DNA from: Flavobacteriaceae bacterium | Lineage (GTDB): Bacteria; Bacteroidota; Bacteroidia; Flavobacteriales; Weeksellaceae | Length of the DNA: 64,000 nt | Direction of reading: 5' to 3' | NCBI GenBank assembly: GCA_012522185.1 | Contig: JAAYKY010000051.1 | Location: forward strand, 1 to 64,000 | Shown here: positions 8,985 to 18,859 of the stretch, piece after piece | How positions within the stretch are numbered: position 1 is the stretch's first letter | How the letters are laid out: each line of letters starts with the position of its first letter | Made by a program: the position numbers and the translations under genes | Notes under the pieces: model-generated | What the model was told of the DNA's origin: nothing | Seen by the model: only the letters and a program-made list of their open reading frames with translations | The model's database searches: none

Positions 8985-8985
8985 T

Positions 8986-9702
8986 ATGAAAACATTTATC
9001 ATCACCGCAATTTTCGGTCTTTCTATGATTTCCTGTGCGCAGGAAACAGTCAAAGGAAATGGAAATTTCAGCACGGAAATCAGAAACGTCAGTAAAAACT
9101 TCGAAGCTGTAGGTTCATCAGGAGCTTTTGAAGTCGTTATAAATGATGCGCCACAGGACGGGAAAATTAAACTCGAAGGAGATGCAAATATTTTAGAAAA
9201 AATAATTGTCGAAGTAAAAGGGAATTCCCTCGTTTTGGGAACTAAAAAAGGATTTAATCTAAGCTTTAAAAAGCCGGTAAGAATTATATTTAATGCTCAG
9301 AATTTGAGATACATAGGGCTTTCCGGTTCTGGAAGTATAAAAGCCAAGGGCACTCAAAATGTAGAGGAATTTACAGCGGCTATAAGTGGATCTGGAGATA
9401 TAGAGGCAAAAGTTTCAGCCCATAAAACATCCACCGCTATTTCAGGATCAGGAGATATCACATTGTCTGGTAAAACCAAAGTTTTGAAGGTGGCGACATC
9501 GGGTTCGGGAGACGTTCACGCCTTCGACTTAGATGCAAATGATGTGGAAATTGGAGTTTCGGGTTCAGGCGATACAGAAATTCAGGTTTCCGAATCATTA
9601 ACTGGCGGAGTTTCCGGTTCGGGAGATATTTTTTACAAAGGAAATCCGGCACAAATTAAAATTGCATCGGGCGGATCCGGTGATGTAATCGATGCCAATT
9701 AA
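8986..9702 (+). CDS. head GIN domain-containing protein (DUF2807)
   Basis: Signal peptide and repeated SGSGD motifs (ISGSGDIEA, ISGSGDITL, TSGSGDVHA, VSGSGDTEI, VSGSGDIFY). Confidence 0.85.
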   Translation: MKTFIITAIFGLSMISCAQETVKGNGNFSTEIRNVSKNFEAVGSSGAFEVVINDAPQDGKIKLEGDANILEKIIVEVKGNSLVLGTKKGFNLSFKKPVRIIFNAQNLRYIGLSGSGSIKAKGTQNVEEFTAAISGSGDIEAKVSAHKTSTAISGSGDITLSGKTKVLKVATSGSGDVHAFDLDANDVEIGVSGSGDTEIQVSESLTGGVSGSGDIFYKGNPAQIKIASGGSGDVIDAN

Positions 9703-9740
9703 AGCGAATCTTAACTCAGATACTTTGTTTCAGAAAGAAT

Positions 9741-9775
9741 CCCTGCCGGAATTTTCGGTAGGGATTTTTTATATT
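9741..9775 (+). terminator. intrinsic terminator
   Basis: aatccctgccggaattttcggtagggattttttat. Confidence 0.75.
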
Positions 9776-9852
9776 TGATAAGTTTTAAATTTTGATAAAT
9801 CTTATATTTACCCATAAATTAATTTCACTCCGAGGGTGAACGATTAGAACAT

Positions 9853-10335
9853 TTGGAAGCGGATTTCAGACTTGCTGATCAGCTGATTGCCGATACGGAA
9901 TTTGAAGAAGCAAAAGCAATACTTTTCAGAATTATTGAAGAAGAACCTCGATTTGGAAAGGCTTACAACCATATTGGCTGGATTTACGAAACCAAAGAAA
10001 AAAGATTTCGAGAGGCTGAACGTCTTTACAAACAGGCGATGGAATTCACACCCGATTATCCGGCTCCTTTCATCAATTTATTATATCTCCTCAACACCGA
10101 ACTCCGCGGTGCAGAAGCGGAAGCACACATCGAAAAAGCAAAGGATGTCGTGGGAATCAATAAAATTTCACTTTATACCGAATGGGCTTATATGCTTGAA
10201 TACACGGGAAGATTTGAAGAAGCAATTGCGAAATACAAGGAAATCATTCCCATGCAGAATAACCTCGAAAAATTAGATCAAATCAAAACCGATATTGAGC
10301 GTTGCCGCAAAAAAATGGAATTATTGCAGTTGTAA
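9853..10335 (+). CDS. tetratricopeptide repeat protein
   Basis: TPR-like helices (EEPRFGKAYNHIGWIYETKEKRFREAERLYKQAMEFTPDYPAPF). Confidence 0.7.
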   Translation: MEADFRLADQLIADTEFEEAKAILFRIIEEEPRFGKAYNHIGWIYETKEKRFREAERLYKQAMEFTPDYPAPFINLLYLLNTELRGAEAEAHIEKAKDVVGINKISLYTEWAYMLEYTGRFEEAIAKYKEIIPMQNNLEKLDQIKTDIERCRKKMELLQL

Positions 10336-11541
10336 TCAGCGGTCAAACTTAAAAATCTCCGCTCTTTCATCCTTTTTACCGGACAATTTATTGGCAATAA
10401 TCTGTGCAGCAATCATACTGAATGTGATGCCATTACCGCCATATCCAAGCGCAAAAAACATTCGGTCTTTGCCCGGCCAGGTTCCGATGTAAGGCAACCC
10501 GTCTTCCGTGGAGCTGAAAGTTCCGCACCAGGCCATATCGGTTGTAAACGGAATCTCCGGATAAATTTTATTGAATTTCTTCTCAAGTTTCTGAATTTTC
10601 TCACGAAGCAAACTGTCTCTTCGCACCGGGTCCCTGAAATCCTCGTCTTCTCCTCCAATCATCATTCGATTATCAGACGTGGTTCGCATATAAACATAAG
10701 GAGAATTTGTTTCCCAAATCAGACTTCGTTCCGGCCATAATTCTTTTTCTGCAACCGGATAAGAAACTAAAACATAAGTTGAAATCAGTTTCATCAGATT
10801 TCTTGGAAGAAACTGCCCGGCTTCAAATCCCGCTGCAATCACCACATATTTACATTGAACTTTTTTGCCTTCGTGAGTTTCCAATTCATAACCATTTTTA
10901 ACTTCTTTCCATTTAAGGATTTCGGTATGCGAATAAAGTTCTAATTCCTTTTTGTCCAGATGAAATTTCAGCAGTTTTGTTGCCGCCGAATAAGTATCCA
11001 TCATTGCGGCTTCTTTGTTTTTTAAAGCTGCCGGATAATTCAATTTGTGTTGTGTTTTAAGCTTTTTATCGTCAAGAAATTCCACTGGCAAACCGTGTTT
11101 CTGCCTGATTTCAAATTCTCTTTCCAAGAGTTTAATATCTTTTTTGAATGAAGCCAGCCAAAGACTCGAAACATTTTCAAAACCTGCATCGGCATTGGCT
11201 TCTTTCAGAACTTTTTCGATGTCTTTAATCGATTGCAAACTCGCGTGATAGGCTTTTGCAGCTGTCTCCTCGCCTACTTTCTTTTTCATTTCACAAAGCG
11301 GAACATCGATTTCATATTGAAGCTGAGCACTACTCGCTGCCGTACTTCCGGTTGCAATGGTTCGTTTGTCAAAAACACTGCATTTTATTCCGGCTTTGCA
11401 AAGCTCGTGAGCAACAAGTGCGCCCGTAATGCCAGAACCAATCACTGCAACTTCGGTTTTGTGGTTTTTGCTTAATGGGTTATAATAATTGAAAAGTTCA
11501 TTTTTAACAATCCAAAAAGGCAATCCGGAATGTAAATCCAT
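10336..11541 (-). CDS. FAD-dependent oxidoreductase (DAO family)
   Basis: VAVIGSGITGALVAHELCKAGIKCSVFDKR; GYGGNGITFS. Confidence 0.85.
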   Translation of the reverse strand: MDLHSGLPFWIVKNELFNYYNPLSKNHKTEVAVIGSGITGALVAHELCKAGIKCSVFDKRTIATGSTAASSAQLQYEIDVPLCEMKKKVGEETAAKAYHASLQSIKDIEKVLKEANADAGFENVSSLWLASFKKDIKLLEREFEIRQKHGLPVEFLDDKKLKTQHKLNYPAALKNKEAAMMDTYSAATKLLKFHLDKKELELYSHTEILKWKEVKNGYELETHEGKKVQCKYVVIAAGFEAGQFLPRNLMKLISTYVLVSYPVAEKELWPERSLIWETNSPYVYMRTTSDNRMMIGGEDEDFRDPVRRDSLLREKIQKLEKKFNKIYPEIPFTTDMAWCGTFSSTEDGLPYIGTWPGKDRMFFALGYGGNGITFSMIAAQIIANKLSGKKDERAEIFKFDR

Positions 11542-11632
11542 AAATTTGATTTAGGATTTAAATTTAGTCGAAATTTTCCATAAAAAAACCTCAAAATAAA
11601 TTCTGAGGTTCTTTATGGATGATTTTTTAGTT

Positions 11633-12952
11633 TTAATTTTTCGAAACGACGATGGTTTTGGTATTTACAAATTCGCGAATACCGTCTTCTGAAAGCTCTC
11701 TTCCAAATCCCGATTTCTTAACGCCTCCAAATGGAAGTTTCGGATCGGAACGAACCAATTCATTAAAAAACACAGCGCCTTCTTCAAATAAATGGGCTTT
11801 ATCGGTATATTTATCAACGTTCTCGGAGCAAATGGAAACACCTAATCCAAAAGTAGTTAGATTACTTAATTCAACTGCTTCTTCAAATGACTTTATTTTT
11901 GATACAACTGCAACCGGCCCGAAAGTTTCTTCTTTAAATACAGGCATTTCAGGAGTAACTTCGGTCAAAATACTAGGTTCATAAAAAGCATCTTTACGCT
12001 TTCCGCCCACCAAAATTTTGGCGCCCATTTCTACCGATTTATTTACTTGTTCTTCGAGTTCTTCGGCTAAATCGACTCTTGCAAGCGGTCCGATTTCCGT
12101 GGATTCATTAAAAGGATCACCCATTTTCAAAGCTTTTACTTTGGGTGTGAATTTGGTTAAAAATTCTTCATAAATTCCTTCTTGCACCAGAAAACGTTTG
12201 GCTGCGATGCAACTTTGTCCAGCATTTCGATAACGCGCATTGATGGCTTTATCGATGATTTTATCTAAATCGGCATCGTCCATAATGATGAAAGCATTGC
12301 TTCCCCCTAATTCCAAAACTGATTTTTTGATTTCTTTTCCTGCAATCGATGCCACCGATGAACCTGCTTTTTCACTTCCGGTAAGCGAAACCGCTTTGAT
12401 GAACGGATGTTCAATCAGGGCTTGAATATGTTTGCTTTCCAGAGATAAATTGAAATAAAAACCTTCTTCAAAACCCGCTTCCAAAAAGATTTCTTCAATG
12501 ATTTGAGCTGATTTGGGAACATTGCTCGCATGTTTGACCACAATTGTATTTCCGGCAAGAATGGTAGGAACCGCAAATCGGAATACTTGCCAAAACGGGA
12601 AGTTCCAAGGCATTACACCTAAAATCACACCCAAAGGTTCGTATCGAACGGTTGCCTCGTATCGTTCGGTGGAATATTTTCGGTCTTTCAGGAATTCATC
12701 GGCATGTTCGGCATAGAACTCACAGTTCAGTGCTGATTTTTCAATTTCGGCAATGGATTCAAAAACAGGTTTACCCATTTCTTCTGAAATCACTCTTGCA
12801 TATTCCTGTTTGTTTTTCAGCAAAATTTCGCCGACTTTCCGGATTTTATCCACCGGACGGTTTCTGTAATTTGCTTTGTTTTTGATGAATAAATCATGAG
12901 CTTTTTCAACCTTTTCAAAAGCCTGATTTATTGTTATATATTGTTCTGACAT
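11633..12952 (-). CDS. NAD(P)-dependent aldehyde / succinate-semialdehyde dehydrogenase
   Basis: VMPWNFPFWQ, SVLELGGSNAFIIMDDADL, GQSCIAAKRF, PFGGVKKSGFGREL. Confidence 0.9.
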   Translation of the reverse strand: MSEQYITINQAFEKVEKAHDLFIKNKANYRNRPVDKIRKVGEILLKNKQEYARVISEEMGKPVFESIAEIEKSALNCEFYAEHADEFLKDRKYSTERYEATVRYEPLGVILGVMPWNFPFWQVFRFAVPTILAGNTIVVKHASNVPKSAQIIEEIFLEAGFEEGFYFNLSLESKHIQALIEHPFIKAVSLTGSEKAGSSVASIAGKEIKKSVLELGGSNAFIIMDDADLDKIIDKAINARYRNAGQSCIAAKRFLVQEGIYEEFLTKFTPKVKALKMGDPFNESTEIGPLARVDLAEELEEQVNKSVEMGAKILVGGKRKDAFYEPSILTEVTPEMPVFKEETFGPVAVVSKIKSFEEAVELSNLTTFGLGVSICSENVDKYTDKAHLFEEGAVFFNELVRSDPKLPFGGVKKSGFGRELSEDGIREFVNTKTIVVSKN

Positions 12953-12958
12953 ATCTTT

Positions 12959-14569
12959 TTAAGCAGGTGTAAAATCCTTGATTCTATCCAGGTAAGATCC
13001 TTCTTCAACTTCTGGATATAGTTCATCGTATCGCAAAACATTATTAACATCAACTCTTAAGTTGATATAGGTTCTGTCGATTTCACTATGGTGAACCAGT
13101 CCGGCAGCAGAAATCAGTTCGCCGAAACTCTTCATCGTATTTTTATGGAAGTTATAAGTTCTCATAGCTTTGTCTTCTACATCCAAGCCTTTCATCAAAG
13201 CAGGATCCTGTGTAGCCACTCCGGCGGGACAAGTATTTTTATTACACTGTAATGCTTGGATGCATCCTACTGCCAGCATCATCGCTCTTGCACTGCTGCA
13301 CAAATCTGCACCAATGGCAAGAACTCTTGCGATGTGAAAACTACTGATGATTTTTCCGGAAGCAATCACTTTGATATCTTCTTTCAAACCATATCCTCTT
13401 AAGGAATCTACTGCAAAAGCAAGTCCATCCAAAAGAGGCATTCCCAATGAGTTAGAGAACTCAACAGGCGCAGCCCCGGTTCCTCCTTCTCCACCATCAA
13501 TTGTGATGAAGTCTGGTTTTAATCCGGTTTTAACCATGGCTTCGCAAATATCGATAAATTCTTCTTTTCGTCCGATACACATTTTAAAACCAACGGGTTT
13601 TCCACCTGAAAGTTCACGCATTTGGTGTATGAGTTTCAACAAGCCTTCGGCATCGTTAAAAGCGGAATGTGAAGGTGGGGAATCTACATCTGTATGAGGT
13701 TTAACACCGCGGATTGCTGCAATTTCCGGTGTATTTTTACTTGCTGGTAAAATCCCTCCGTGTCCAGGTTTGGCACCCTGAGAGATTTTTAATTCAATCA
13801 TTTTAATGTTGGGATGCTTGGAAGTTTTTTCAAATTTCTCCGGAGAGAATTTACCATTGTCTGCACGACATCCGAAATATCCTGTTCCTACTTGCCAAAT
13901 CAAATCTCCTCCTGGCTCCAAATGATAAGGGCTTACGCCTCCTTCTCCTGTATTGTGTGCAAATCGCCCTAATTTAGCTCCTTTATTCAAGGCTAAAACG
14001 GCATTTTTACTCAAGGAACCAAAACTCATCGCGGAAATATTCAACAAACTCGCCGAATAAGGTTGAGTACAATGTTCACCCCCAATCATAACGCGTGCGT
14101 CTTCATCTACTTTTACTCTTCCTGCATACATGGAATGATTCATCCACTCATAGCCCGGTTCGTAAATATCCATTTGAGTTCCGAATGGCACCGTATCCGT
14201 TACATTTTTTGCTCGCTGATAGACCATGCTTCTCATCACGCGATCCAATGGTCTTCCATCGCGATCGTTTTCCACGAAATATTGCATGATTTCCGGACGA
14301 ATACTCTCCAGTAAATAACGAAGACGACCAATCACCGGGAAATTTCTACGAATCGCATGTTTGCGCTGCATCACATCACCAATTCCTAATAAAATCAAAG
14401 GAACTACAATCACAAATAACCAAAGAACGGGTTTCCAAAAAAAGGAAATCGCAATCAGTAAAACTGAAATACTGATCGACAATAGGGTAAATAACGGCCT
14501 AACTTTCATCTCAAAATTCATTGAATCCGACACAAAATTAAACATTAACTCCAAACTACCCAATCTCAA
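12959..14569 (-). CDS. FMN-binding glutamate synthase family protein
   Basis: LNISAMSFGSLSKNAVLALNKGAKLG, ISQGAKPGHGGILPA, ITIDGGEGGTGAAP, CNKNTCPAGVATQ. Confidence 0.9.
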   Translation of the reverse strand: MRLGSLELMFNFVSDSMNFEMKVRPLFTLLSISISVLLIAISFFWKPVLWLFVIVVPLILLGIGDVMQRKHAIRRNFPVIGRLRYLLESIRPEIMQYFVENDRDGRPLDRVMRSMVYQRAKNVTDTVPFGTQMDIYEPGYEWMNHSMYAGRVKVDEDARVMIGGEHCTQPYSASLLNISAMSFGSLSKNAVLALNKGAKLGRFAHNTGEGGVSPYHLEPGGDLIWQVGTGYFGCRADNGKFSPEKFEKTSKHPNIKMIELKISQGAKPGHGGILPASKNTPEIAAIRGVKPHTDVDSPPSHSAFNDAEGLLKLIHQMRELSGGKPVGFKMCIGRKEEFIDICEAMVKTGLKPDFITIDGGEGGTGAAPVEFSNSLGMPLLDGLAFAVDSLRGYGLKEDIKVIASGKIISSFHIARVLAIGADLCSSARAMMLAVGCIQALQCNKNTCPAGVATQDPALMKGLDVEDKAMRTYNFHKNTMKSFGELISAAGLVHHSEIDRTYINLRVDVNNVLRYDELYPEVEEGSYLDRIKDFTPA

Positions 14570-14648
14570 TAAAACATTTAAATAAAAACCTCTTTGAAGA
14601 TTAACTTAGATTTAATTAATATTTTTGAACTTTTTATCAGAAACTGCT

Positions 14649-15257
14649 ATGAAAATTATCTGTATTGCAAGAAATTATTCAGAACACGCTAAAGAATTGA
14701 ATAATGAGATTCCGGAAAATCCTGTATTTTTTTTGAAACCCGATACTGCTCTTTTACAAAAAAACAGAGACTTTTATCTGCCGGAATTTAGTCAAAACAT
14801 TCATTATGAAGCGGAAATCGTTTTAAAAGTTTCAAAAACTGGAAAATACATTCAACCTGAGTATGCAGGCAATTATTTTCAAGAAATTTCATTGGGGATC
14901 GATTTTACAGCCAGAGACATTCAATCTCAGCTTAAAGAAAAAGGCCATCCTTGGGAAATCGCCAAAGGTTTTGATAATTCGGCAGTCGTTGGGAATTTTC
15001 TTGACAAAGAAGAATTCGATTTAAATGATTTGAAATTCCGACTTGATAAAAACAATCAAACCGTTCAAATGGGAAATACAAAAGATATGCTTTATGATTT
15101 CTCAAGAATTCTATCGGAAGTTTCGAGATATTTCACGCTCAAAACCGGTGATTTGATTTTCACAGGTACACCTGCCGGTGTGGGACAAGTTCATGAAAAT
15201 GACCTGTTGACCGGATGGATTGAGGAGCAGAAAATTTTTGAGGTTCAAGTGAAATGA
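14649..15257 (+). CDS. fumarylacetoacetate hydrolase family protein
   Basis: NPVFFLKPDTAL, HYEAEIVLKVSKTG, GIDFTARDIQ, LIFTGTPAGVG; ATG at 14649. Confidence 0.9.
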   Translation: MKIICIARNYSEHAKELNNEIPENPVFFLKPDTALLQKNRDFYLPEFSQNIHYEAEIVLKVSKTGKYIQPEYAGNYFQEISLGIDFTARDIQSQLKEKGHPWEIAKGFDNSAVVGNFLDKEEFDLNDLKFRLDKNNQTVQMGNTKDMLYDFSRILSEVSRYFTLKTGDLIFTGTPAGVGQVHENDLLTGWIEEQKIFEVQVK

Positions 15258-15287
15258 TTAACTTTAAAGAAATTTAAAAAAATTGTC

Positions 15288-15728
15288 ATGGCTCAAAAAA
15301 TATTAGTTCCCATCGACTTTTCTGACTTCAACAAAACTGTGATTGAGCACGCCATTGAGCATGCCAAACTTGTAAAAGGTCAAATTTATTTAATTCATGT
15401 CGCTACACTTGACATTGGGGTGATCGTCAGCGAAACGGGCTTTACCTATTTGCCAGAATTAGAGGAAACGGCATTGAACGAAGAAGCCGAGCAGATGAGT
15501 CAATTAAAAGAAGAAATTGAAAGTCAAGGAATTCTTTGCGAAACAATTGTAAAACAGGGAATTCCTGCTGATATAATTGTTCAGGAAGCCAAAGATTTAA
15601 ACGCAGATTTGATTGTCATCGGTTCGCTGGGCCACAATGCTTTGTACAATATGTTCATAGGAAGTGTGGCGAGTGATGTGATAAAACATTCAAGTGTTCC
15701 ATTGTTGGTAGTGCCCAAACAAAAATAA
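15288..15728 (+). CDS. universal stress protein
   Basis: KILVPIDFSDF..., DLIVIGSLGHNALYNMFIGSVASDVIKHSSVPLLVVP. Confidence 0.9.
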   Translation: MAQKILVPIDFSDFNKTVIEHAIEHAKLVKGQIYLIHVATLDIGVIVSETGFTYLPELEETALNEEAEQMSQLKEEIESQGILCETIVKQGIPADIIVQEAKDLNADLIVIGSLGHNALYNMFIGSVASDVIKHSSVPLLVVPKQK

Positions 15729-15733
15729 ATCAA

Positions 15734-15964
15734 ATGGAAACCAAACGATATCCGAAAGATGGATCTTTCACCATACTATGGACGCCGTCCAAATGCATTC
15801 ATGCTGGAATTTGTGTCAAAACATTGTCGCAAGTTTATAATCCCAAAGACCGTCCTTGGATAAAACCTAAAAATGCAAATCAAGAAGAATTGATTAAACA
15901 AATTGACAATTGCCCATCGGGAGCATTGGGATATGAAATTAAAGGGAATTCTACTTCCAAATGA
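15734..15964 (+). CDS. (4Fe-4S) mono-cluster protein, YjdI-like
   Basis: SKCIHAGICVKTLSQVYNPKDRPWIKP...CPSGAL. Confidence 0.75.
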   Translation: METKRYPKDGSFTILWTPSKCIHAGICVKTLSQVYNPKDRPWIKPKNANQEELIKQIDNCPSGALGYEIKGNSTSK

Positions 15965-16086
15965 TTTCAAAATAGATCGAAATAGCAGTCAATTTGAGTG
16001 AAACAAAATAAAAACCGTCCTTCAAGTTTTTTAAACGTTTGAAATGTGCTAAATTTGTAGGCTGATTCTCACAAGAGTTAAAATTA

Positions 16087-18834
16087 ATGATGGAGAGATT
16101 TTCATTTTTAAATGCAGTGCACTCTGAGTACATAAGTGAGCTGTATGAAAAGTACCAAAAATACCCTGACAGTATAGAACCAAGTTGGCGAGCATTTTTT
16201 CAGGGATTTGACTTCGCTAATACATCCTACAACGGACATGCGCTGAATGAAGGAACAAATGAGCAAGTGATTGCTGAAATTCCCGAAAAAGTTCAGAAAG
16301 AATTCAAAGTTATCAATCTGATTGATGCGTACCGCACAAGAGGGCATTTGTTTACGAAGACCAATCCGGTCAGAGAAAGAAGACAACATGCTCCTTCGCT
16401 TGATCTCGAAAATTTTGGTTTGACCGAAAAAGATCTGGACGAAAATTTCGATGCCGGAGCTGTGATTGGAATATCCAAATCCACCTCACTTCGAAACATC
16501 ATCGATTATTTAAAACATATGTATTGCGATTCCATCGGAGTTGAATATATGTACATACGCGATCCGGAAAAACAAAACTGGATCCAAAACTGGTTGAACG
16601 AAAACCTGAACCATCCAAAACTGAGCGTTCAGGAGAAAGAGCGAATTTTGTTGAAATTAAATGAAGCGGTTGCTTTTGAAAATTTCCTTCACACTAAATT
16701 CGTAGGTCAAAAAAGATTCTCACTCGAAGGAAATGAAACCCTGATTCCTGCCCTTGATGCTTTGGTCAACAGAGCCTCCTCAGCAGGAGTAGAAGAAGTG
16801 ATTTTGGGAATGGCCCACCGGGGTCGTTTAAATGTTTTAGCCAATATTTTCAACAAATCTTATTCCCAGATTTTTAGTGAATTTGAAGGAAAAGAATTTG
16901 TAGAAGACTTATTCTCCGGTGATGTGAAATACCATTTAGGTTCTACAACAGAAGCGAAATCCATTTCCGGGAAAAATATCAAAATGAACTTGGCTCCTAA
17001 CCCATCCCACTTGGAAACAGTAAACGCTGTGGTGGAAGGAATTGCAAGAGCCAAAGCCGATAAAGATTATAGCGGCGATTATCGAAAAATATTACCGATT
17101 TTAATTCATGGTGATGCCGCAGTTGCTGCACAAGGTATCGTTTATGAAGTCGTTCAAATGATGAACCTTGACGGATATAAAACCGGAGGGACGATTCATA
17201 TAGTAGTAAATAATCAAGTTGGGTTTACAACGAATTATTTAGACGGAAGGTCTTCGATTTATTGTACCGATGTGGCCAAGGTAAATCACTCGCCCGTTTT
17301 GCATGTAAATGCAGACGATGCCGAAGCTGTGATTCATGCCATTCATTTTGCAGCCGATTATCGAATGCGATATGGAGAAGATGTATTCATCGATTTATTG
17401 GGTTACCGAAAATACGGTCACAACGAAGGAGATGAACCAAGATTTACCCAACCCAAACTTTATAGCATCATTGCTAAACATCCCAATCCCAGAGAGATTT
17501 ACAAGCAACACTTGATCAAAGAAGGAATTATTGGTGATGAAATCTTGGCTGAGAAAGAAAAAGAATTCAAAAAGCTTTTGGATGAAAACTTTGATGCAGC
17601 CAAGGAAATCGAAAAAAACAAACTCGAACCTTTTATGCCAGACGAATGGGAAGGTTATGAAATGGTTTTGGAAGATGAAATGTTGAAGCCGGTGGATACT
17701 AAATATCCTCTTGAAAAACTTCATCAAATCGCTGATACCCTTACCAATATCCCAGAAGGCAAAAAGTTCATTCGAAAAATTCAACGACTATTGGATCAAA
17801 GAAAACAAATGGTCGCTGAAAACCGTTTGGATTGGGCAATGGGTGAGCTTCTCGCCTATGGAACCATTCTTCACGAAGGAAATGACGTAAGAGTTTCGGG
17901 TGAAGACGTGGAAAGAGGAACTTTCTCTCACCGTCATGCAGTCATCAAGACAGAAGACACAGAAGAAGAACTCATTCTTCTCAATCATATAGAAAAAGAA
18001 CAAGGAACTTATACCATTTATAATTCTTTGTTATCCGAATATGCCGTTTTGGGGTTTGATTATGGATACGCCATGGCTGATCCGGATTCACTTGTCATTT
18101 GGGAAGCTCAGTTTGGAGATTTTGCCAACGGAGCACAAATTGTAATCGACCAATATATTTCAGCAGCGGAAGATAAATGGAAAATCCAAAATGGATTGGT
18201 GATGCTTCTGCCTCATGGTTACGAAGGACAGGGTGCCGAACACTCATCGGCACGTATGGAAAGATTCCTGCAACTTTCTGCCCAAGGAAATATGTTTGTT
18301 GCCAATTGTACAACTCCGGCCAACTTCTATCATTTATTGAGAAGACAAATCAAAACCAACTATAGAAAACCATTGGTTGTATTTACACCCAAGAGTTTGT
18401 TGAGACATCCACAAGTAGTTTCAACAATGGATGAATTAGCCAATGGAGAATTCCAAACTTTGATTGATGACCCGGTTGCAGATCCTGCAAAAGTAGATAA
18501 ACTGGTATTCTGTCAAGGGAAATTCTACTATGATTTATTGAAGAAAAAAGAAGAATTAAATGCGGACAACGTAGCTCTTGTACGTTTGGAGCAATTATAT
18601 CCATTGGACAAAGAGAAAATCAATTCCATTCTTGAAAAATATTCTGGAAGAAAACGCCTCATTTGGGCACAAGAAGAACCCGAAAACATGGGAGCTTGGA
18701 CTTTCCTATTGAGAAAATTAAGAGAAGTTCCATTTGAATTGATTTCACCGAGAGAAGCCGCCTCACCGGCAACAGGTTCTCATCAGAAGGCCAATACGAT
18801 ACATAATAACACGATTAACAAAGTTTTTGAATAA
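16087..18834 (+). CDS. sucA: 2-oxoglutarate dehydrogenase E1 component
   Basis: Full-length E1: VEEVILGMAHRGRLNVLANI, HGDAAVAAQGIVYE, LLPHGYEGQGAEHSSARMERFLQL. Confidence 0.95.
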   Translation: MMERFSFLNAVHSEYISELYEKYQKYPDSIEPSWRAFFQGFDFANTSYNGHALNEGTNEQVIAEIPEKVQKEFKVINLIDAYRTRGHLFTKTNPVRERRQHAPSLDLENFGLTEKDLDENFDAGAVIGISKSTSLRNIIDYLKHMYCDSIGVEYMYIRDPEKQNWIQNWLNENLNHPKLSVQEKERILLKLNEAVAFENFLHTKFVGQKRFSLEGNETLIPALDALVNRASSAGVEEVILGMAHRGRLNVLANIFNKSYSQIFSEFEGKEFVEDLFSGDVKYHLGSTTEAKSISGKNIKMNLAPNPSHLETVNAVVEGIARAKADKDYSGDYRKILPILIHGDAAVAAQGIVYEVVQMMNLDGYKTGGTIHIVVNNQVGFTTNYLDGRSSIYCTDVAKVNHSPVLHVNADDAEAVIHAIHFAADYRMRYGEDVFIDLLGYRKYGHNEGDEPRFTQPKLYSIIAKHPNPREIYKQHLIKEGIIGDEILAEKEKEFKKLLDENFDAAKEIEKNKLEPFMPDEWEGYEMVLEDEMLKPVDTKYPLEKLHQIADTLTNIPEGKKFIRKIQRLLDQRKQMVAENRLDWAMGELLAYGTILHEGNDVRVSGEDVERGTFSHRHAVIKTEDTEEELILLNHIEKEQGTYTIYNSLLSEYAVLGFDYGYAMADPDSLVIWEAQFGDFANGAQIVIDQYISAAEDKWKIQNGLVMLLPHGYEGQGAEHSSARMERFLQLSAQGNMFVANCTTPANFYHLLRRQIKTNYRKPLVVFTPKSLLRHPQVVSTMDELANGEFQTLIDDPVADPAKVDKLVFCQGKFYYDLLKKKEELNADNVALVRLEQLYPLDKEKINSILEKYSGRKRLIWAQEEPENMGAWTFLLRKLREVPFELISPREAASPATGSHQKANTIHNNTINKVFE

Positions 18835-18859
18835 ATTAGCAACCAAATACTGAACAGAC

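Noticed and set aside
9340-9700. Repeated ggttc(g/a)gg(a/c)ga(t/c) blocks that could suggest a CRISPR or DNA repeat
   Set aside because: In-frame SGSGD protein repeats of the GIN-domain gene with irregular spacing; no spacers.
13347-13697. 116-aa plus-strand ORF
   Set aside because: Antisense to the strongly recognised glutamate-synthase-like gene; composition is an out-of-frame mirror with no motif.
17395-17784. 129-aa minus-strand ORF
   Set aside because: Antisense to sucA; Phe-rich shadow ORF.
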